Assembly: GCF_000247695.1 (NCBI RefSeq)
Contig: NW_004624795.1
Coordinates: forward strand, 6,970,899-7,034,898
Source of the DNA: Heterocephalus glaber
Taxonomy: Eukaryota; Chordata; Mammalia; Rodentia; Bathyergidae
Reading direction: 5' to 3'
DNA: 64,000 nt
Part shown: positions 31,011 to 42,418 of the stretch, one piece after another
How positions within the stretch are numbered: position 1 is the first letter of the stretch
Layout of the letters: each line of letters opens with the position of its first letter
The notes under the pieces: generated by a model
The model's input: the letters and a program-made list of their open reading frames with translations, nothing else
What the model was told of the DNA's origin: nothing
Databases searched by the model: none
Translations under genes and position numbers: made by a program

Positions 31011-31866
31011 AATGAGTAATCTCCTTCCAGGATCTGCAGTTTTAAGAGTCCAGCAAGTCATGGTTTTTTCTGCCTGGCCTTTTGGCCGGTGGGTTTTTGA
31101 GGGGAGCTCTTTTTCCAGAGGCCTCTCTGTGTGCCCTGGACACAATGTTCACACCAAGACGTGTTCTGGCTCAAGTTAGTGGACAGGGAAGATGACAGCC
31201 TGACCTCGGGTCTGTCCTAGATGGAGGCAAAAGGTTCAAGTACTTAATGCCAGCAGGTACTTTCAGACCCAGCTATTTCTGAGTGCAGCTCAAGCCAGGC
31301 CTGGCTTCTCACCACATGGGGAAGGACACAGGTTTTTCCTGGCCTGAGCTTAAACTTCTTAGGGGATCTCTTTCTACCACACCCCCTCTCCATGCTGTCT
31401 CCTGTGGCTGGCTCTCTCTGCGGGGAGGACATCTCTGGGAGCCCTGAAATGACATTGCTTTTTAATTGTTCTGAATTCCAGATTTAACCCCTTTCCAAAA
31501 TGGTGCCTACTGAAGCACTCTGTGATGTGGCATGAACCTGGGCTGGACTCCCTCTCTAGCTGTTACCTGCCATGTGGAAGGAGTCCTCTTGGCACAAAAC
31601 CCCACCCTGCTTTTGCAGTTCCCAGCAGCTGTGGGCTATGCTGTGTTTCTCCTCAAGTCAGTTTGTAAAATAGATGACAAGTTGGAAATGAACCCTGAAA
31701 CTAAGTCAGCCAGCAGCTGGCAAGTGGATTTTCTCATTGACAGATAAACAGCGATGAAATTCCCTCATTGTAGGCCCTGCCTCTTCTTTAGAACTCCCAG
31801 AAGTTCCAGTAAGGTTATTGACTGTTATTTTTATATGCCTTCTGCTCTCCCTCCAACCTGTTCTTC
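31011..31866. other. unassigned intergenic sequence, repeat-like texture
   Basis: GC-moderate block after the purine tract, with CTGGCCTTTTGGCCGG (a short palindrome) near 31075. It may be internal LINE or ERV sequence but I could not match it. Frames of 60-71 codons are not convincing. Confidence 0.3.
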
Positions 31867-31874
31867 CTCTGATA

Positions 31875-31954
31875 CAGTGATGGTGAACCTTTTAGAGCTT
31901 TCAATGGTAACAAACAGCCCTCTGCGCACACGTGCCATAGGTTTGCCACCACTG
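31875..31954 (+). mobile_element. 80-bp hAT-type MITE, second copy
   Basis: CAGTGATGGTGAACC at the left end and GGTTTGCCACCACTG at the right. The interior (TTTTAGAGCTTTCA, CACACGTGCCATAG) is shared with the copy at 8621. Flanks CTCTGATA and CTCTAGCA are an imperfect 8-bp duplication of the nTCTAGAn kind preferred by hAT elements. Confidence 0.75.
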
Positions 31955-32000
31955 CTCTAGCACATATCTTGTCCCTGTTTTCCTCACTAGGTTTTCAGAT

Positions 32001-32126
32001 CATCCATTCATCCATCCATCCATCCATCCTCCCATCCATCCATCTGTCCTCTCATCCATTCATCCTCCCATCGATCCATCCATCCATCCATCCATCCATC
32101 CATCCATCCATCCATATGTCCATCCA
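32001..32126. repeat. (CCAT)n microsatellite
   Basis: Over 120 bases of CATC/CCAT repeats with interruptions (CTCCCATCC, TGTCCTCTCATCC) separating three blocks. Confidence 0.95.
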
Positions 32127-32606
32127 ATGACTGTCAGTTGAGCCCAGTGCATGTCAGGTACTGGGTAGTTCATGCTGGATTCCAAACACTCACAAAGGGC
32201 AAGCCACATGTTAGACATTATGAGTTGAACAAGTGTGACCAATGTGGAAAGGCAGAATGCTTTGGGAACATGGGGCAAAGAAACCTGACCTGGCCTGAAG
32301 GGTTCAGGCAGTTCCCTGAAGAAGCTGTGTTCAAGCTGAGTTTGGAAGACTGAGTCGGAATATCTTATCCTGTTCTCCCATACCCACTGTTCTCTCAGAG
32401 GCCTCCTCTCCGTTGTTCTCTGGGCAATTCCCTTTTGTATTGTGGGAACTCCCTGTGCATTTGTTTGAGTTCTGTGGCTCTCCCTGAAGCTCCTGGATTG
32501 CTGGTGGACCTTTCTTTCTTTCCTCTTTGATGGTTCTGCCCAGCCCTCCTTCCTGTCTCAGTTTGGTGACGGGGAATGCTACTATGTTGTTTTTTGGTGA
32601 GTGGAT

Positions 32607-32675
32607 TGCTGGGCTCAATCCCAGGGCCTTGTATATGTCAGGCAAGTGCTCTGCTATGAGCTATATCCCCAGCCT
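32607..32675 (-). repeat. old ID-type SINE
   Basis: GCTGGGCTCAATCCCAGGGC, AGGCAAGTGCTCTGC and TGAGCTATATCCCCAGCC. Confidence 0.65.
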
Positions 32676-32879
32676 GTGTGATTCTTCCTAGACAATTATT
32701 ACATAGGACTTTTTAGAGGCCATGTCATGTATCTTTTTGTCTTATTTCCAAACTTGGGATGACTTTTCTTACAGCATTACCATACTTATAGAGCATTTAA
32801 CACCAGGTCCAGCACAGAGTAAGCTCTTCATGGATTTTCTGTTACTGCTATTATTATTTTTGAGACTCTTGACAGTACA

Positions 32880-33480
32880 ATGCACAGAGTAGGCTCTTTT
32901 GTGAATGCTAAGTGCCTTCCTCTATCCCAGTGCTCATGGGCCAGGCAGGGCAGAGAAGATAGGAATTATATGTTTGACATGGATCTCAGAGGTCCTCTTG
33001 TCCTGACAGTGGGAGTGACAGTGGATCATGACTTGTTCATTTTGCAGCTCGACCGGGTTGCACTTTCAAGCTCTTTCTACTACTACACTGCCCAGTCTCT
33101 TTTTGAGGACACTCACTGGGGGCTCTCTGTCTCATTCCTGGGAGCCAAGAAGGACCTGGAGTCTGCTCTAGAAGACTCTCTTGTTTCCTCTGCAAAAAGT
33201 AGACCATCTCCTGCAATCCTGGTGACTCCCAGGAGCTCTCCCTTGTCCAGAGAGCCGCTCAGGCCATCTCTCAGTGGTGGGGTGGGTGAGGAAACCATGC
33301 CCCCTCTGTCTTCCCCAGAGTCTGTCCTGCTGGCGGCTTGGCAGCACCTGTGTGCCTGGATCACCTCATCCCACACCCTGTGCTTGGAGACGTCCTTGAA
33401 GTGGTCCTGGTGTCCCTTAGGTGGCAGTTGGTGCCTACTGCTGTCCATTGTGGTTTTAAGTATATAGGACCCTTGTAGCC
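32880..33480. other. unassigned sequence with a 195-codon open frame
   Basis: A + strand frame opens at 32880 and closes at 33467; an opposite frame of 111 codons overlaps it. The translation shows no domain, has no splice or promoter context, and is followed at once by a MIR. I do not treat it as a gene. Confidence 0.5.
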
Positions 33481-33504
33481 ACGTGCCGCAGGAGGCGCAG
33501 CAGA

Positions 33505-33725
33505 GTTCTGGGCACAGAACTTGGACTTGGACTTAATGTCACCCTTCATTTACCTGGGAAATGATGGGAAAATCATTTACATTCTCCAAATCTCCTTTCT
33601 TCCCTGCAGAACAGAGACAACAGCAGAGGCCACACAAGTGGGTTGATGGAGAATTAAGAGGCGCCCAGCATATAGCACACAGCCCAGTGCTTGGCACATA
33701 GCAAGCGTTCAGTGGGTGCCAGCTG
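33505..33725 (+). repeat. MIR
   Basis: TTTACATTCTCCAAATCTCC, AACAGAGACAACAGCAGAGG and CAGTGCTTGGCACATAGC follow the MIR 3' half. Confidence 0.6.
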
Positions 33726-33734
33726 TTATTTAGT

Positions 33735-33905
33735 TGTCTGATCCTTCAGGCTGCCTTGGGAGGCTGAAGGGCAGGTGTTATTAACCCATTTATACCCCTG
33801 GGAAGGCCGGATTTCAGAAAAGTTAAATGACTTGTTCTGAGGTCACAGAGCCAGCAAATGGCAGTCAGGACCCCAGGTGGCCTGACTCTCAGTCCAGCTT
33901 CTTCC
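33735..33905 (-). repeat. MIR
   Basis: CAGGTGTTATTAACCCATTT, AGTTAAATGACTTGTTCTGA and GGTCACAGAGCCAGCAAATG are the reversed MIR core. Confidence 0.7.
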
Positions 33906-33919
33906 CCTCTCTCGGTGGC

Positions 33920-34660
33920 CTCTGAAATGAATGACATTTCTCTTGGGGCCCTGCCTGCTTGCCTTTCCTGTCTGTGAATTCTCCTTCTGGCTGTCGAACC
34001 TCACATTGGGAATCTGCCTGGTTTTAGTCTGCAGAAATCCTCTGCCTGTCACTGGGAGGCTGGGACACCCGGTCCCCGGAAGGAGACAGGATCCTCTGAG
34101 GCAGTGGGCGTGCTGGGCCTTTGGCTGGAAGTTCACTTAGTGGTCTACAGAGCAGAATTAACTTCGAGTCCTTCCAACTTGAAATAAAACCTATCACGTG
34201 TTCATGTATTTGAAAATGCAGAATGATCTCACTTTATATATAAATAGTATTGTATTATAATGCATAGCAGATAGTTGAAAAGATCCTAATGAGTTTTTAC
34301 ACTATTTAACTCTACACAAAAGATAACTCTTCAGGCAAGGCCTCTGGGTTTCTTGCTTTCTGCTGTTACCAAGAACATTCTATTTTGTTTAACAAAACAC
34401 TGTGTTTTCTTTGCTGTCTGATGGGCCAGCAGGGCAGTTGCTGGTTTCTACTCTCTTATCTCTGGAGTGTGACTCTCTGGAGGGAAGGGTTGTGTTGGCT
34501 GTGTGGCTGGGCATCTCTGTGTGTGTTGCTGAGCCCCAGTCACCACATCTGAAATGATGATAATTGTGTCACAGATGTGCAAGGAGTTCAAAGGGAGGTA
34601 AAAGGCACATCATGGCCTTGAACCTGACTCTGGTGGGTGTGTGGCCGGCCTGAGTTTATT
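33920..34660. other. unassigned intergenic sequence
   Basis: No convincing gene or repeat. 34180-34420 is AT-rich and unique-looking. Confidence 0.35.
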
Positions 34661-34665
34661 CATCT

Positions 34666-34745
34666 ATTTTTTTCGTACCGGGGATCGAACTCTTGACCTT
34701 GTGCTTTCGAGGCAGGCATGGTGCCACTGAGCTACATCCCCAGCT
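34666..34745 (-). repeat. ID SINE
   Basis: TTTTTTTCGTACCGGGGATC to GAGCTACATCCCCAGC; flanks TTTATTCATC and TTTATTCCTC. Confidence 0.88.
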
Positions 34746-35051
34746 TACTTTATTCCTCTCCTGTTTTTACAGTCCTTCCCACTCACCCATCTGCAGTTAC
34801 AGACCTTATTTTGTCTGCTTTTGAACCCAGGAGATGTATGGGACCTGTATTACTTTGAAATATAAGTAGCTGTAGCTAAATTGCCAGATGGAAACCTTCA
34901 TCAGTTTCTAGTCCCATCGACCCTGTGGGAAAGATTCAGTTTACCATAGCTTTACCTCAGCATACTTTGACTTTTTAAATGAAAAAGAAAACAGATACTA
35001 ATCCCACATGTAACACACATAGGGCTTGTTGAATTATTATAAGGTGAACAT

Positions 35052-35305
35052 CCAGCCAGGTGTGGTGGTGCACATCTGTACTTTCAGCACTCTGGGAAGC
35101 TGAGGCGGGAAGATTACAAATTCAAGCCCAGCCTGGACAGTTTAGCAATGTAGTAAGACCCTGTCTCAAACTAAGAAAGACCTGGGCTGGGGATTTAGCT
35201 CAGTGGTTTCGCTGCCTGCTGCACAAAGGCAAGGACCCGAGTTCGATATCTGGTACCAAAAAAAAAAGAAAGAAAGACCTGAGAATGTAGTTCAGTGTAC
35301 CGAAG
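35052..35305 (+). repeat. B4-type SINE with nested ID
   Basis: B1-like part CCAGGTGTGGTGGTGCACAT to AAGACCCTGTCTCAAACT; after the nested ID, CTGAGAATGTAGTTCAGTG is the start of the ID-like half. Confidence 0.75.
35184..35265 (+). repeat. ID SINE nested in B4
   Basis: GGGCTGGGGATTTAGCTCAG to GGTACC plus A10; target duplication AAGAAAGACCT at 35173-35183 and 35270-35280. Confidence 0.95.
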
Positions 35306-35472
35306 AAAAAAAAAGCGAATGCCCAAGCTGAGAAATAGAACTCTGGTACCCATCCTATAGCCAGCCCTGTGCCTGGCCCCAACCTGACGCCTTTTTCTCT
35401 TCGTGTACGTGCTCACTCTGCTGACTTCTATAGTATTCGTTTCCTTGTTTTAAAAAGTTTTTAAAATCCAAA

Positions 35473-35975
35473 GGCTAGGTGCGATGACACACACCTGCAA
35501 TCTTAGTGTCAGACCCCTGTCCAGGCAGAAGAGAAAAACTTCCCAGGCAATGCAGTCACACATCCTGCAAGGTGTAAAGAATAACAGGAAGCTAAGGCCT
35601 GGGTAAGAGATAAGCAGCCTGCCCCAGCCAGCGACATCTGCGGGTCCAGACACCCTGGCAGACCACCAGTCTTCCTCTGCTTCAGAACAAAAGACTTCTT
35701 CCACTCCAGGACAAAATTTTCTACTCCTCCTGACACTGCCCCTCCCCTCCCCAGACTCCTCTATAAAGTTTCCCCTTGTCCAAGCCCCCAGGGTCAGTGG
35801 CTTTGTCATCCTTGACTAGCCTGCTTTGTTGCTTCATTTTTGCCTGGTGGTCTCAGTCATGCCTTGGTTTACCCTAACACTTAGCACTCAGTGAGGAGGT
35901 TGAGACAGGCATATTTCGAGTTTCAGGCCAGCTTGGGCTACACAGTGAATGAAACCCTGCCTCAAACTACCCCCA
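35473..35975 (+). repeat. B1 SINE split by the solo LTR
   Basis: Left part 35473-35506 (TAGGTGCGATGACACACACC) and right part 35880-35975 (CTTAGCACTCAGTGAGGAGG to the tail AAACTACCCC) rejoin to a normal sense B1 once the LTR and one CTTAG are removed. Confidence 0.8.
35507..35879 (+). mobile_element. solo ERV LTR, 373 bp, with CTTAG duplication
   Basis: Begins TGTCAGACCCC and ends CCCTAACA (TG...CA), with TATAAAG at 35762-35768 preceded by a C-rich stretch. The direct repeat CTTAG lies at 35502-35506 and 35880-35884. It splits a B1 SINE. No internal retroviral sequence flanks it, so it is a solo LTR. A 5-bp duplication leaves the ERV class open. Confidence 0.85.
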
Positions 35976-36054
35976 AGCCAAAGTTTTTAAAATCCAAATA
36001 GGCATCCTAAGACACTATTGTTTAGTTTTGCCTGATTAGAAAAAGTAATTTTTG

Positions 36055-36153
36055 TTGTTGTTTTTGTTTGTTTGTTTTTGGTACCAGGGATCGAACTCAG
36101 GACCTTGTGCTTGTGTGGCAGGTGCTGGAACCACTGAGCTAAATCCCCGGCCC
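36055..36153 (-). repeat. ID SINE
   Basis: TTTGTTTG-rich tail, GGTACCAGGGATCGAACTC to CCCCGGCCC. Confidence 0.92.
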
Positions 36154-36439
36154 AAAGGTAATAATTTTTAAAAATGTCTTAATTTGTAAGTTCCTTCACC
36201 CTCTATAAATTTGTTTATAATTTTTCTGTTGAACAATTTAAGGCACTTCCCTTGTCGAGTTTCCCACAGTCTGGGTTTTGCTGAGGGCATATTTCTCAGT
36301 CTTCCATACTTCCCACAAATTGGTAGGTACGTCAGAGGCTGGGTCAGGACTCAGCTCAGCCTCTCTGGTGTGGTGTCTTGGTAATGTGAGCCATGACTGC
36401 AGCAGGTGTGTAATATATATGAGGTCTGCTGGTCTCTGT

Positions 36440-36527
36440 TTTTTTTTTTTTTCCGGTACCAGGGATCAAACTCAGGACCTTGCTCTTGTTAGACAGGCAC
36501 AGTACCACTGAGCTACATCTCCAGCCC
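36440..36527 (-). repeat. ID SINE
   Basis: T15, CCGGTACCAGGGATCAAAC, then a diverged middle (TGTTAGACAGGCACAGTACC). Confidence 0.88.
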
Positions 36528-36539
36528 CTTCATGAGAAC

Positions 36540-37280
36540 AACAGCTTGTATTTAAGTTGACTGAGTTGTATGGAACACTGCTATTCCATCACTTCTTTGT
36601 CATTTACTGAAATACTTTTATAAAGGGATGCTTACCCTCATTTATTATTTAGTTACCCAGTGGTACAGTTTATGGAGGAAATACAGGATAAATGCTGGGT
36701 TACGCCCTTTGCTTACCAGTTTTCAAGACAATAAATTAGTTCCTGATCATCTTCCAAGGGTGACCAATCATTTTTTATGTCATTATGAACTCACAGATTT
36801 AAGTACACTTGATTTAATTTACTGAAATGATTAGCATCATTGAAGTTCAAATCATCCTATATTTAGCCAGTAGAAGAAGCTTCTTTAGTTTTGTGCCTGA
36901 GTCTTTTTGCTGAGGCACTAGTGAGTTTTTGTAGCTATGTCACTATCTGTGATGACAAATGTTCTAGGCTTATCTTTCATGTGTCCTGCTCCAGGCCTAA
37001 AATGAACCATTTCTCTGAGAATCATTGGCTTGAGTGAGAAGTTGTACTTCAAGATCACACTCTGGTTGCTTAGTGCTGAGGTTGGTCAACCTGTTCTGTA
37101 GACAGGTTGGGGAAGTAGTGAGGGGGAATTAATTGAATGTTGATAACACTTGACTTGAAGGTCAGTTTTACTGGGTATAAAATCTTTGGGTCGTACTTTC
37201 CTTGAATGTCTCAGATGTAAAAACTTCATTTGCTTATATATCATAAAGTGTTGCAGTTGAAAAGTCTGACAATGTAAACT
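36540..37280. other. unassigned AT-rich intergenic sequence
   Basis: No repeat or gene recognised; short frames only. Confidence 0.35.
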
Positions 37281-37284
37281 TCTT

Positions 37285-37442
37285 TTTTTCTTTTTCTTTT
37301 TTTTTTGAGACAAGATCTTGCTATATAGTTCAGACTGGCCTTGAACTCATTATGTAGCTCAGACTGGCCTCGAACTTGCAGTGATTCTCCTGCCTCAGCC
37401 TCCTGAGTGCTGGGATTATAGGCATGCACCACTGTGCCCAGC
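37285..37442 (-). repeat. B1 SINE with internal duplication
   Basis: Tail of T-runs, TTTTGAGACAAGATCTTGC, two GACTGGCCT(T/C)GAACT units, GCACCACTGTGCCCAGC. Flanked by GTCTGACAATGT and CTCTGATAATGT. Confidence 0.9.
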
Positions 37443-37444
37443 TC

Positions 37445-37990
37445 TGATAATGTGAGTTTCTTTCCCTTATTAGATCATATGCTTTCATTTTGTATCTAGC
37501 TAAAGGATTTTTTCCTTTTTATTAAAATTCCAGTAATTTTACTAGAATTTTGTTGGTCTTTCTGGATCAGTATTCTCAGGTATGAGGTATGTTCTTTTGA
37601 AATGAAACTTCACATCTTTTTTTTTCTAAACTTCAGGAAAGTTTTCTTGAATTATTATAGTTTTTAGTATCTGCTCTGTTCCCTTGTTTTGGTTTTCTTT
37701 AAGACTCTGTTGTCTGTATATATTATTCTCTTTGCTTGTTTTCAATATTTGTCAGTTTTTCTTGAATCCTGTTGATATCTTTCTTCATTTCTTCAGGTTT
37801 ACATTTCTTCCATCTTCCAACTTTTATTTCTCCTAAGAAACATGTCGTGTTTGTTGGGTCTTCCAGTTTAGCTTTCAATTCTGAAATGATTTCTTTTTCA
37901 ATTCTTCCCTGAAGAGTTCAATTGCTTCACTTCTGAGTGTTTCTAATTTTGAGTTGGAATGTCCTTTCATGGCTTAGAAGTTTAGGGAGA
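37445..37990 (-). mobile_element. possible old L1/HAL1-like sequence
   Basis: T-rich block with GATATCTTTCTTCATTTC, GTTGGGTCTTCCAGTTTAG and TGAGTTGGAATGTCC, similar in texture to the block at 4985. A B1 SINE borders it on the left. Confidence 0.35.
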
Positions 37991-38034
37991 TGTTTGCGCT
38001 TGATTTGAGACGGCCACAGCTTTATTTTGTTGTA

Positions 38035-38425
38035 TGGCAGGCAGCTCCCCTAGGTGTGAGGCCCAGTCCTAGGAGGCAGGCTGCGTGGTCACTTTACAGT
38101 TGCAAATCACCCACACCGTTGATGGAGGAGTGGTTTATTTGGCTCTTGGTTTGGCGCCAAAGCAGAAATAGCACTGTGGGAGCCGCCAGCATCAGAGGGA
38201 CCAGGAAGCAGGGAAAGAGAAGAGGAGGGAGGAGCCAGGGGCAAGACTTTCCCCTTTCCAGGTCACAACCGGGGTGACCCACCTCCAACTAGGCCCTACC
38301 TCGAACAACTTGTACTCAGATGAGTCCCCTGACAGGCGCCTCCCAGGGGCCCACCTCCAAGCACGTGAGAGTTTTGGGGACATTCCAGATCTAAACTATA
38401 ACGCAGGCCTAGTCCAGGGGGCTCG
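38035..38425 (-). mobile_element. MaLR-like LTR, antisense
   Basis: Reading in reverse it shows a MaLR-like order: GAGTGGTTTATTTGGCTC near the distal end, CCCACCTCCAACTAGGCCC, and GACATTCCAGATCTAAAC near the other. GC-rich compared with flanks. Family call from memory only. Confidence 0.45.
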
Positions 38426-38781
38426 TCAGGTGTTGGAGAAGGCCAAGCCCCTCCCTGCGCCCAGCTGCCCTTTCACCTGGCCCCGGGGTCTCCCAGGGGA
38501 TATCTGGGGGCAGCACAGGCTCCCTGGGCTCAGCGCTGCCCTTGCTACTCTTTGCTTTCTCCTGTGGATTCTGCTAGTGCTCAGTTTGGGTTATGGCATG
38601 GCACAAATTTTGATGTCAGTATTGCTGTGTTGCATATTGTTAGCTTGTCACTCTCTTTCGCGTGTGTGTATTTTTAAGTTTTGGAGATACTGAGAAATTT
38701 TGATGCCACTGTGCCACTTTTCAGAATCCTTTTTATAATAATTAAACATTTTTTTGGTGCTACATCAAATACTGAAATTAG

Positions 38782-38938
38782 CTGGGCGGGGTGATGCATG
38801 CCTGTAATCCCAGCACTCAGGAGGCTGAGTCAGGAGGATCGCCAGGAATTCAAGGCCAGGCTGAACTACATACATAGCAAGACCTTGGGTCAAAACAGAA
38901 CAAAACAAAACACCCCACAAAAAAACCCTCAAGCAAAA
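38782..38938 (+). repeat. B1 SINE with 16-bp TSD
   Basis: CTGGGCGGGGTGATGCATGC to the AACAAAACAAAACACC tail. CAAATACTGAAATTAG flanks both sides (38766-38781, 38939-38954). Confidence 0.95.
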
Positions 38939-38997
38939 CAAATACTGAAATTAGGGCATATTTAAAATATAAAATAATTATAAAAGATATAATACAT

Positions 38998-39031
38998 ACT
39001 ATACATATATATATATATTTGTATGTGTGTT

Positions 39032-39069
<38 letters not shown>
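38998..39069. repeat. (TA)n/(TG)n/(CA)n compound microsatellite
   Basis: ATATATAT, then GTATGTGTGT, then about 17 CA units ending at 39069. Confidence 0.95.
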
Positions 39070-39071
<2 letters not shown>

Positions 39072-39569
39072 TGATTCCACCACCATAACAAAATACTACC
39101 AAGAGGGAGAACAAGTACCCTCCACCCCTACTCTATTAGCTGTTTTTTGTTTCCTCTGGCCTTTGTCCACTTTATTATTTTGTTTTGTATCTTTATTGAG
39201 ATTTAAAAACCTTATCAAGGCATCCGTGTGTGTTGTTAAATCTTGTGGTCCTGGAAGGCTAACAGTGAGAACAGTCCTTACCTTGCCTCTCCTAACCCTT
39301 AATCCTTGGAGGAAGCTGTTTGGAATCCCTCTAGCACTTTCTGCTGAGTTGCTTCCCTGACTTGGAATATGTGCTTATTCTGCTATTTCATGGTGGATCA
39401 TTTCTAGGCATTTTCTGTTGATTTTCTTCTGAAATGTTTAAATGAGGACTTATCTCTACTGCACCAGTCTCCCCTCCCTGTTGAAATCTCTCAAAGTAGG
39501 AATTTTACTATTTTTAGTTAAAAGGTTTTGTTATTATGAATTAGTAAATATGATTATAAAAAGAAGCAC

Positions 39570-39764
39570 AGTACTGGGGATTGAATCCAGGGCCTTCCTG
39601 CTGAGCTATGTCCCCAGGTACATATATATATATATATATATATAATTTTTTTTAAAAACAGGGTCTCACTAAATTACTAAGTTGCCCAACCTGGGTGGCA
39701 CTTGTCATCCTCCTGCCTCAGCCTCTCAGAGTGTTGGGGTGGTAGGCACACACCATCATGCCCA
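39570..39764 (-). repeat. B4-type SINE with TA microsatellite
   Basis: ID-like part AGTACTGGGGATTGAATCC to GAGCTATGTCCCC, then (TA)n at 39619-39644, then B1-like part AACAGGGTCTCACTAAATTA to CATCATGCCCAG. Confidence 0.75.
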
Positions 39765-39784
39765 GTTTTATCTTCTTTTTGATT

Positions 39785-40265
39785 TAGTTTCTTCCTCAGC
39801 TGTCTATTTTCCTAGAATCCTTCCTTCTGCTCCCATCTGGCCTCTGGGATTCTCCTTGTCTGTTTTCTTGGGTGTTAGCTACTATTTTCTGGCTCCTGCA
39901 TCATCCATTTTCTTGGTATAGTCCCTTGTTTTTTTTTCTAGAACATCTTCAAGTAATTTTCTCAAATAAGGTGTGGTTGGAGCCCAGTTGTTTTGGTTAG
40001 AACTTGTGTGTATGAAAATGTCTACTTGAATCTGAAAATTAAAGCTCTTCCTTAGAATTTTGGCATAGTGTCCCTGGTGAGAAATCTGCCACTATTCTTA
40101 TTCTATTTACTTTCAAGGTGAGATTTCCACCCCATTTCTTCTAGAAGCTTTTAGCATCCATTCTTTATCCTTAGTACTGCAGGGCTTTATGAGGACATGT
40201 CATGCTGTGGGTCCTTTTGCAGTCTGTGTTCTGAGTTCTCGTAGAACTTTTCTGGTATTCCAATT
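39785..40265 (-). mobile_element. possible old L1/HAL1-like sequence
   Basis: GAGAAATCTGCCACTATTCT and TTAGCATCCATTCTTTATCC are typical of antisense L1M/HAL1 sequence from memory. No frame open. Confidence 0.35.
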
Positions 40266-40797
40266 TAATGAATTTATGTCACAAATTATTTGCGGGAGGA
40301 CCAGGGAGGGCTAGTTTTAATGTTTGTCTGGGGGCACGTATAAGAATATTTTAATGTAGACATATTAACCAAAAAAAAAGATTGCACTTATTTAGTTAGG
40401 ATCTCTTTAATGGAATAGGTGTTAGAGAGTTATAATAAACAGAAATCTGATTTATATTCTGCGAGTACTGAAAGGAATCCAATTAAATAGGTTACTGCAT
40501 TTGATTGTACTGTGGGTCATCTTATTATCTTAATATTTCTGGATTAGTGACAAAGCAAAGATTTAGGGTAACTGGCCTTCTTTGGAACATTAGGACTAGG
40601 TTGCACTGCATGACTGGAGCCAGACCCTGGCTCTGAATTCTGGTTTCCTTGTTTCCCTAATGCTCCACTGTACCCTGAACTCACTGGTCTTCAAGTGCCT
40701 CGTGGTCACATACTGCATCTAGTTCATCTTTATGTCTGCCAAACTGCACAGTGCCCGGCACACACACGTGAGGCAGTGAATGGACAAGCACTGTTCA

Positions 40798-41130
40798 GCT
40801 TTTGATCCAGAATGTCCCCCAAAGCCTCACGTGGGGCTCACAAAGCCTCAGAAGTGGGGCTTTTGGAAGGCCGTTGGCTCACAGGGGTGCTATGCTCATC
40901 AGTGGATTCATCTACTGTTGAGTTCATAGCTGAATGTGCTTTTAGGAGGTGGACCTGGCTGGAAGAAGTGGGTCACTGGGCGCACAGCCTGGAAGGGCTT
41001 ATTTCTGTCCCTGGATCCTCCCTTCCCTCTCTTTGCTTCCTGGCCATCATGACCTGAACAGCTTTCTTCCAGAAGATCCTTCTACCATGGCCTTCCTGCC
41101 TTGGAGTCAGCTGACCATAGACTGAATCCT
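40798..41130 (+). mobile_element. MaLR (MT/ORR1-like) LTR, diverged
   Basis: Shows the same order of motifs as the copy at 52529: AGAATGTCCCCCAAAGCCTC, TTAGGAGGTGGACCTGGC, GGTCACTGGG, GACCATAGACTGAA. It lacks the A-rich polyadenylation segment at its end. Confidence 0.6.
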
Positions 41131-41139
41131 CTAAATACA

Positions 41140-42410
41140 GTGACAAGGAAAGTGACTAAGAAATACCTACTTCTATAAAAGGTTTACAATTTATAAAGGA
41201 CAAAGATCAGGAACAGAGGACAGAGATCAGGAACAATTCATTTTTGCAACTGTCTGCCTAGTATTTATTGAATGAATTCATAAGAATTAATAATGAAGTG
41301 AGAACAGAATGTCACAAGATGTTTAACATCTCTTTTGTGTTTCCCGATGCTTTAAGAGACAAAAGCATTGTACTTGTGGTTTCTAAGGTGAAGAGAAGAG
41401 ATGGAACAAAGCTAAATTTACTCAAAGTACAGTTATACCCACATGTTCAGTCCGTCCCTAAGATCCCAGACAGAACAGTAGCGCCTCCCTCCCGGCCTGT
41501 GACAGATCTTACAGTTGCATCGTTCTACGACAACAGCATTTACACCTCGGAAAAATACATTCTTGCTTCGGTAGCAGCTGACTAAATTCAAGTTCCCCAC
41601 TGTTGCTTGGAACTTACTTGAGGATCAGGAAGTGTCTGAAGTTCAGATTTCCCTCTGAGATCTGACCAGCTCAAAGGACTGGCCACACAGCTCTGGCTGC
41701 ATGCACACTTTAGGTGACATGGGTGGCCCTAATGGCTGGTGTCCTTATGAGGAGATTAGGACACTGACAACACAGACCCCGGGAGAGATCAGCAAGAGGC
41801 AGCCACCCCTGAGCCAGCAGGAGGCCTCGGGTCCTGCCAACATCTCCATCTGACTTGCGAAAGTCGCCCAGGGTGGTATATGGCAGCTTCAGCCAAGTGG
41901 CCATCAGTTTCTTCTCCAAGGTGCTCTACAAATGCTTCCTGGGCACTCACTCTGTCAAGGCCTCTGCTAGCTGCTTGGAGCCAGTCACACTCTACCCATA
42001 AGGAGCTCACTGAAGGAACAGAATGTCATAGGGGAGTCTGTGACCAGGAGACATCACTGAAGGAAGTGCTCCAAGGAAAGCCAGCAGCTCTGCAGGCGCT
42101 TTCCATGGGTGGGCCCGTCAGAAGCCCCCACAACATCAGGAGTCCTTGGCCCCGACTTCCCTTAGCTTCAGAGACTCAGATACCGAGGCCGGGAGAGACA
42201 AGTTCAGGGTCTCAAAGCAGGAAGTGGCAGACATTTGGACATTGACTCCTCCTAATCCTAAATTCGTGTTGTTTCTGTGCATCTCATGGTCACTTCCTGA
42301 TGGGGCCTGTTCAACTCTGGTATCGTAAGATCGGATGGAAAGCATTTGGTATGGGAAGATCAAATCCCATTCCCCAAGCAGCCAGGGTCAGAGCAGGCCT
42401 CTATCAAACA
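41140..42410. other. unassigned intergenic sequence
   Basis: Holds a 105-codon frame at 41268-41585 and several overlapping shorter ones, none matching a known protein or retaining splice or poly(A) context. 41890-42020 is faintly L2-like (CACTCTGTCAAGGCCTCTGC). Confidence 0.35.
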
Positions 42411-42418
42411 ACTTCTGG

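Noticed and set aside
32001..32126. CCAT repeats as a CRISPR-like or satellite array
   Set aside because: Simple tetranucleotide microsatellite without spacers or a longer unit.
32880..33467. 195-codon + strand open frame
   Set aside because: No recognisable domain, opposite-strand frame of similar quality, MIR immediately downstream, no splice, poly(A) or promoter context. A chance frame in moderately GC-rich DNA.
38274..38693. 139-codon frame
   Set aside because: Begins inside an LTR-like element and overlaps another frame; no known protein.
41268..41585. 105-codon frame with a protein-like composition
   Set aside because: I considered an exonised or retrocopied fragment, but it matches no protein I know, has no flanking duplication or A-tail, and its start lies in AT-rich sequence.
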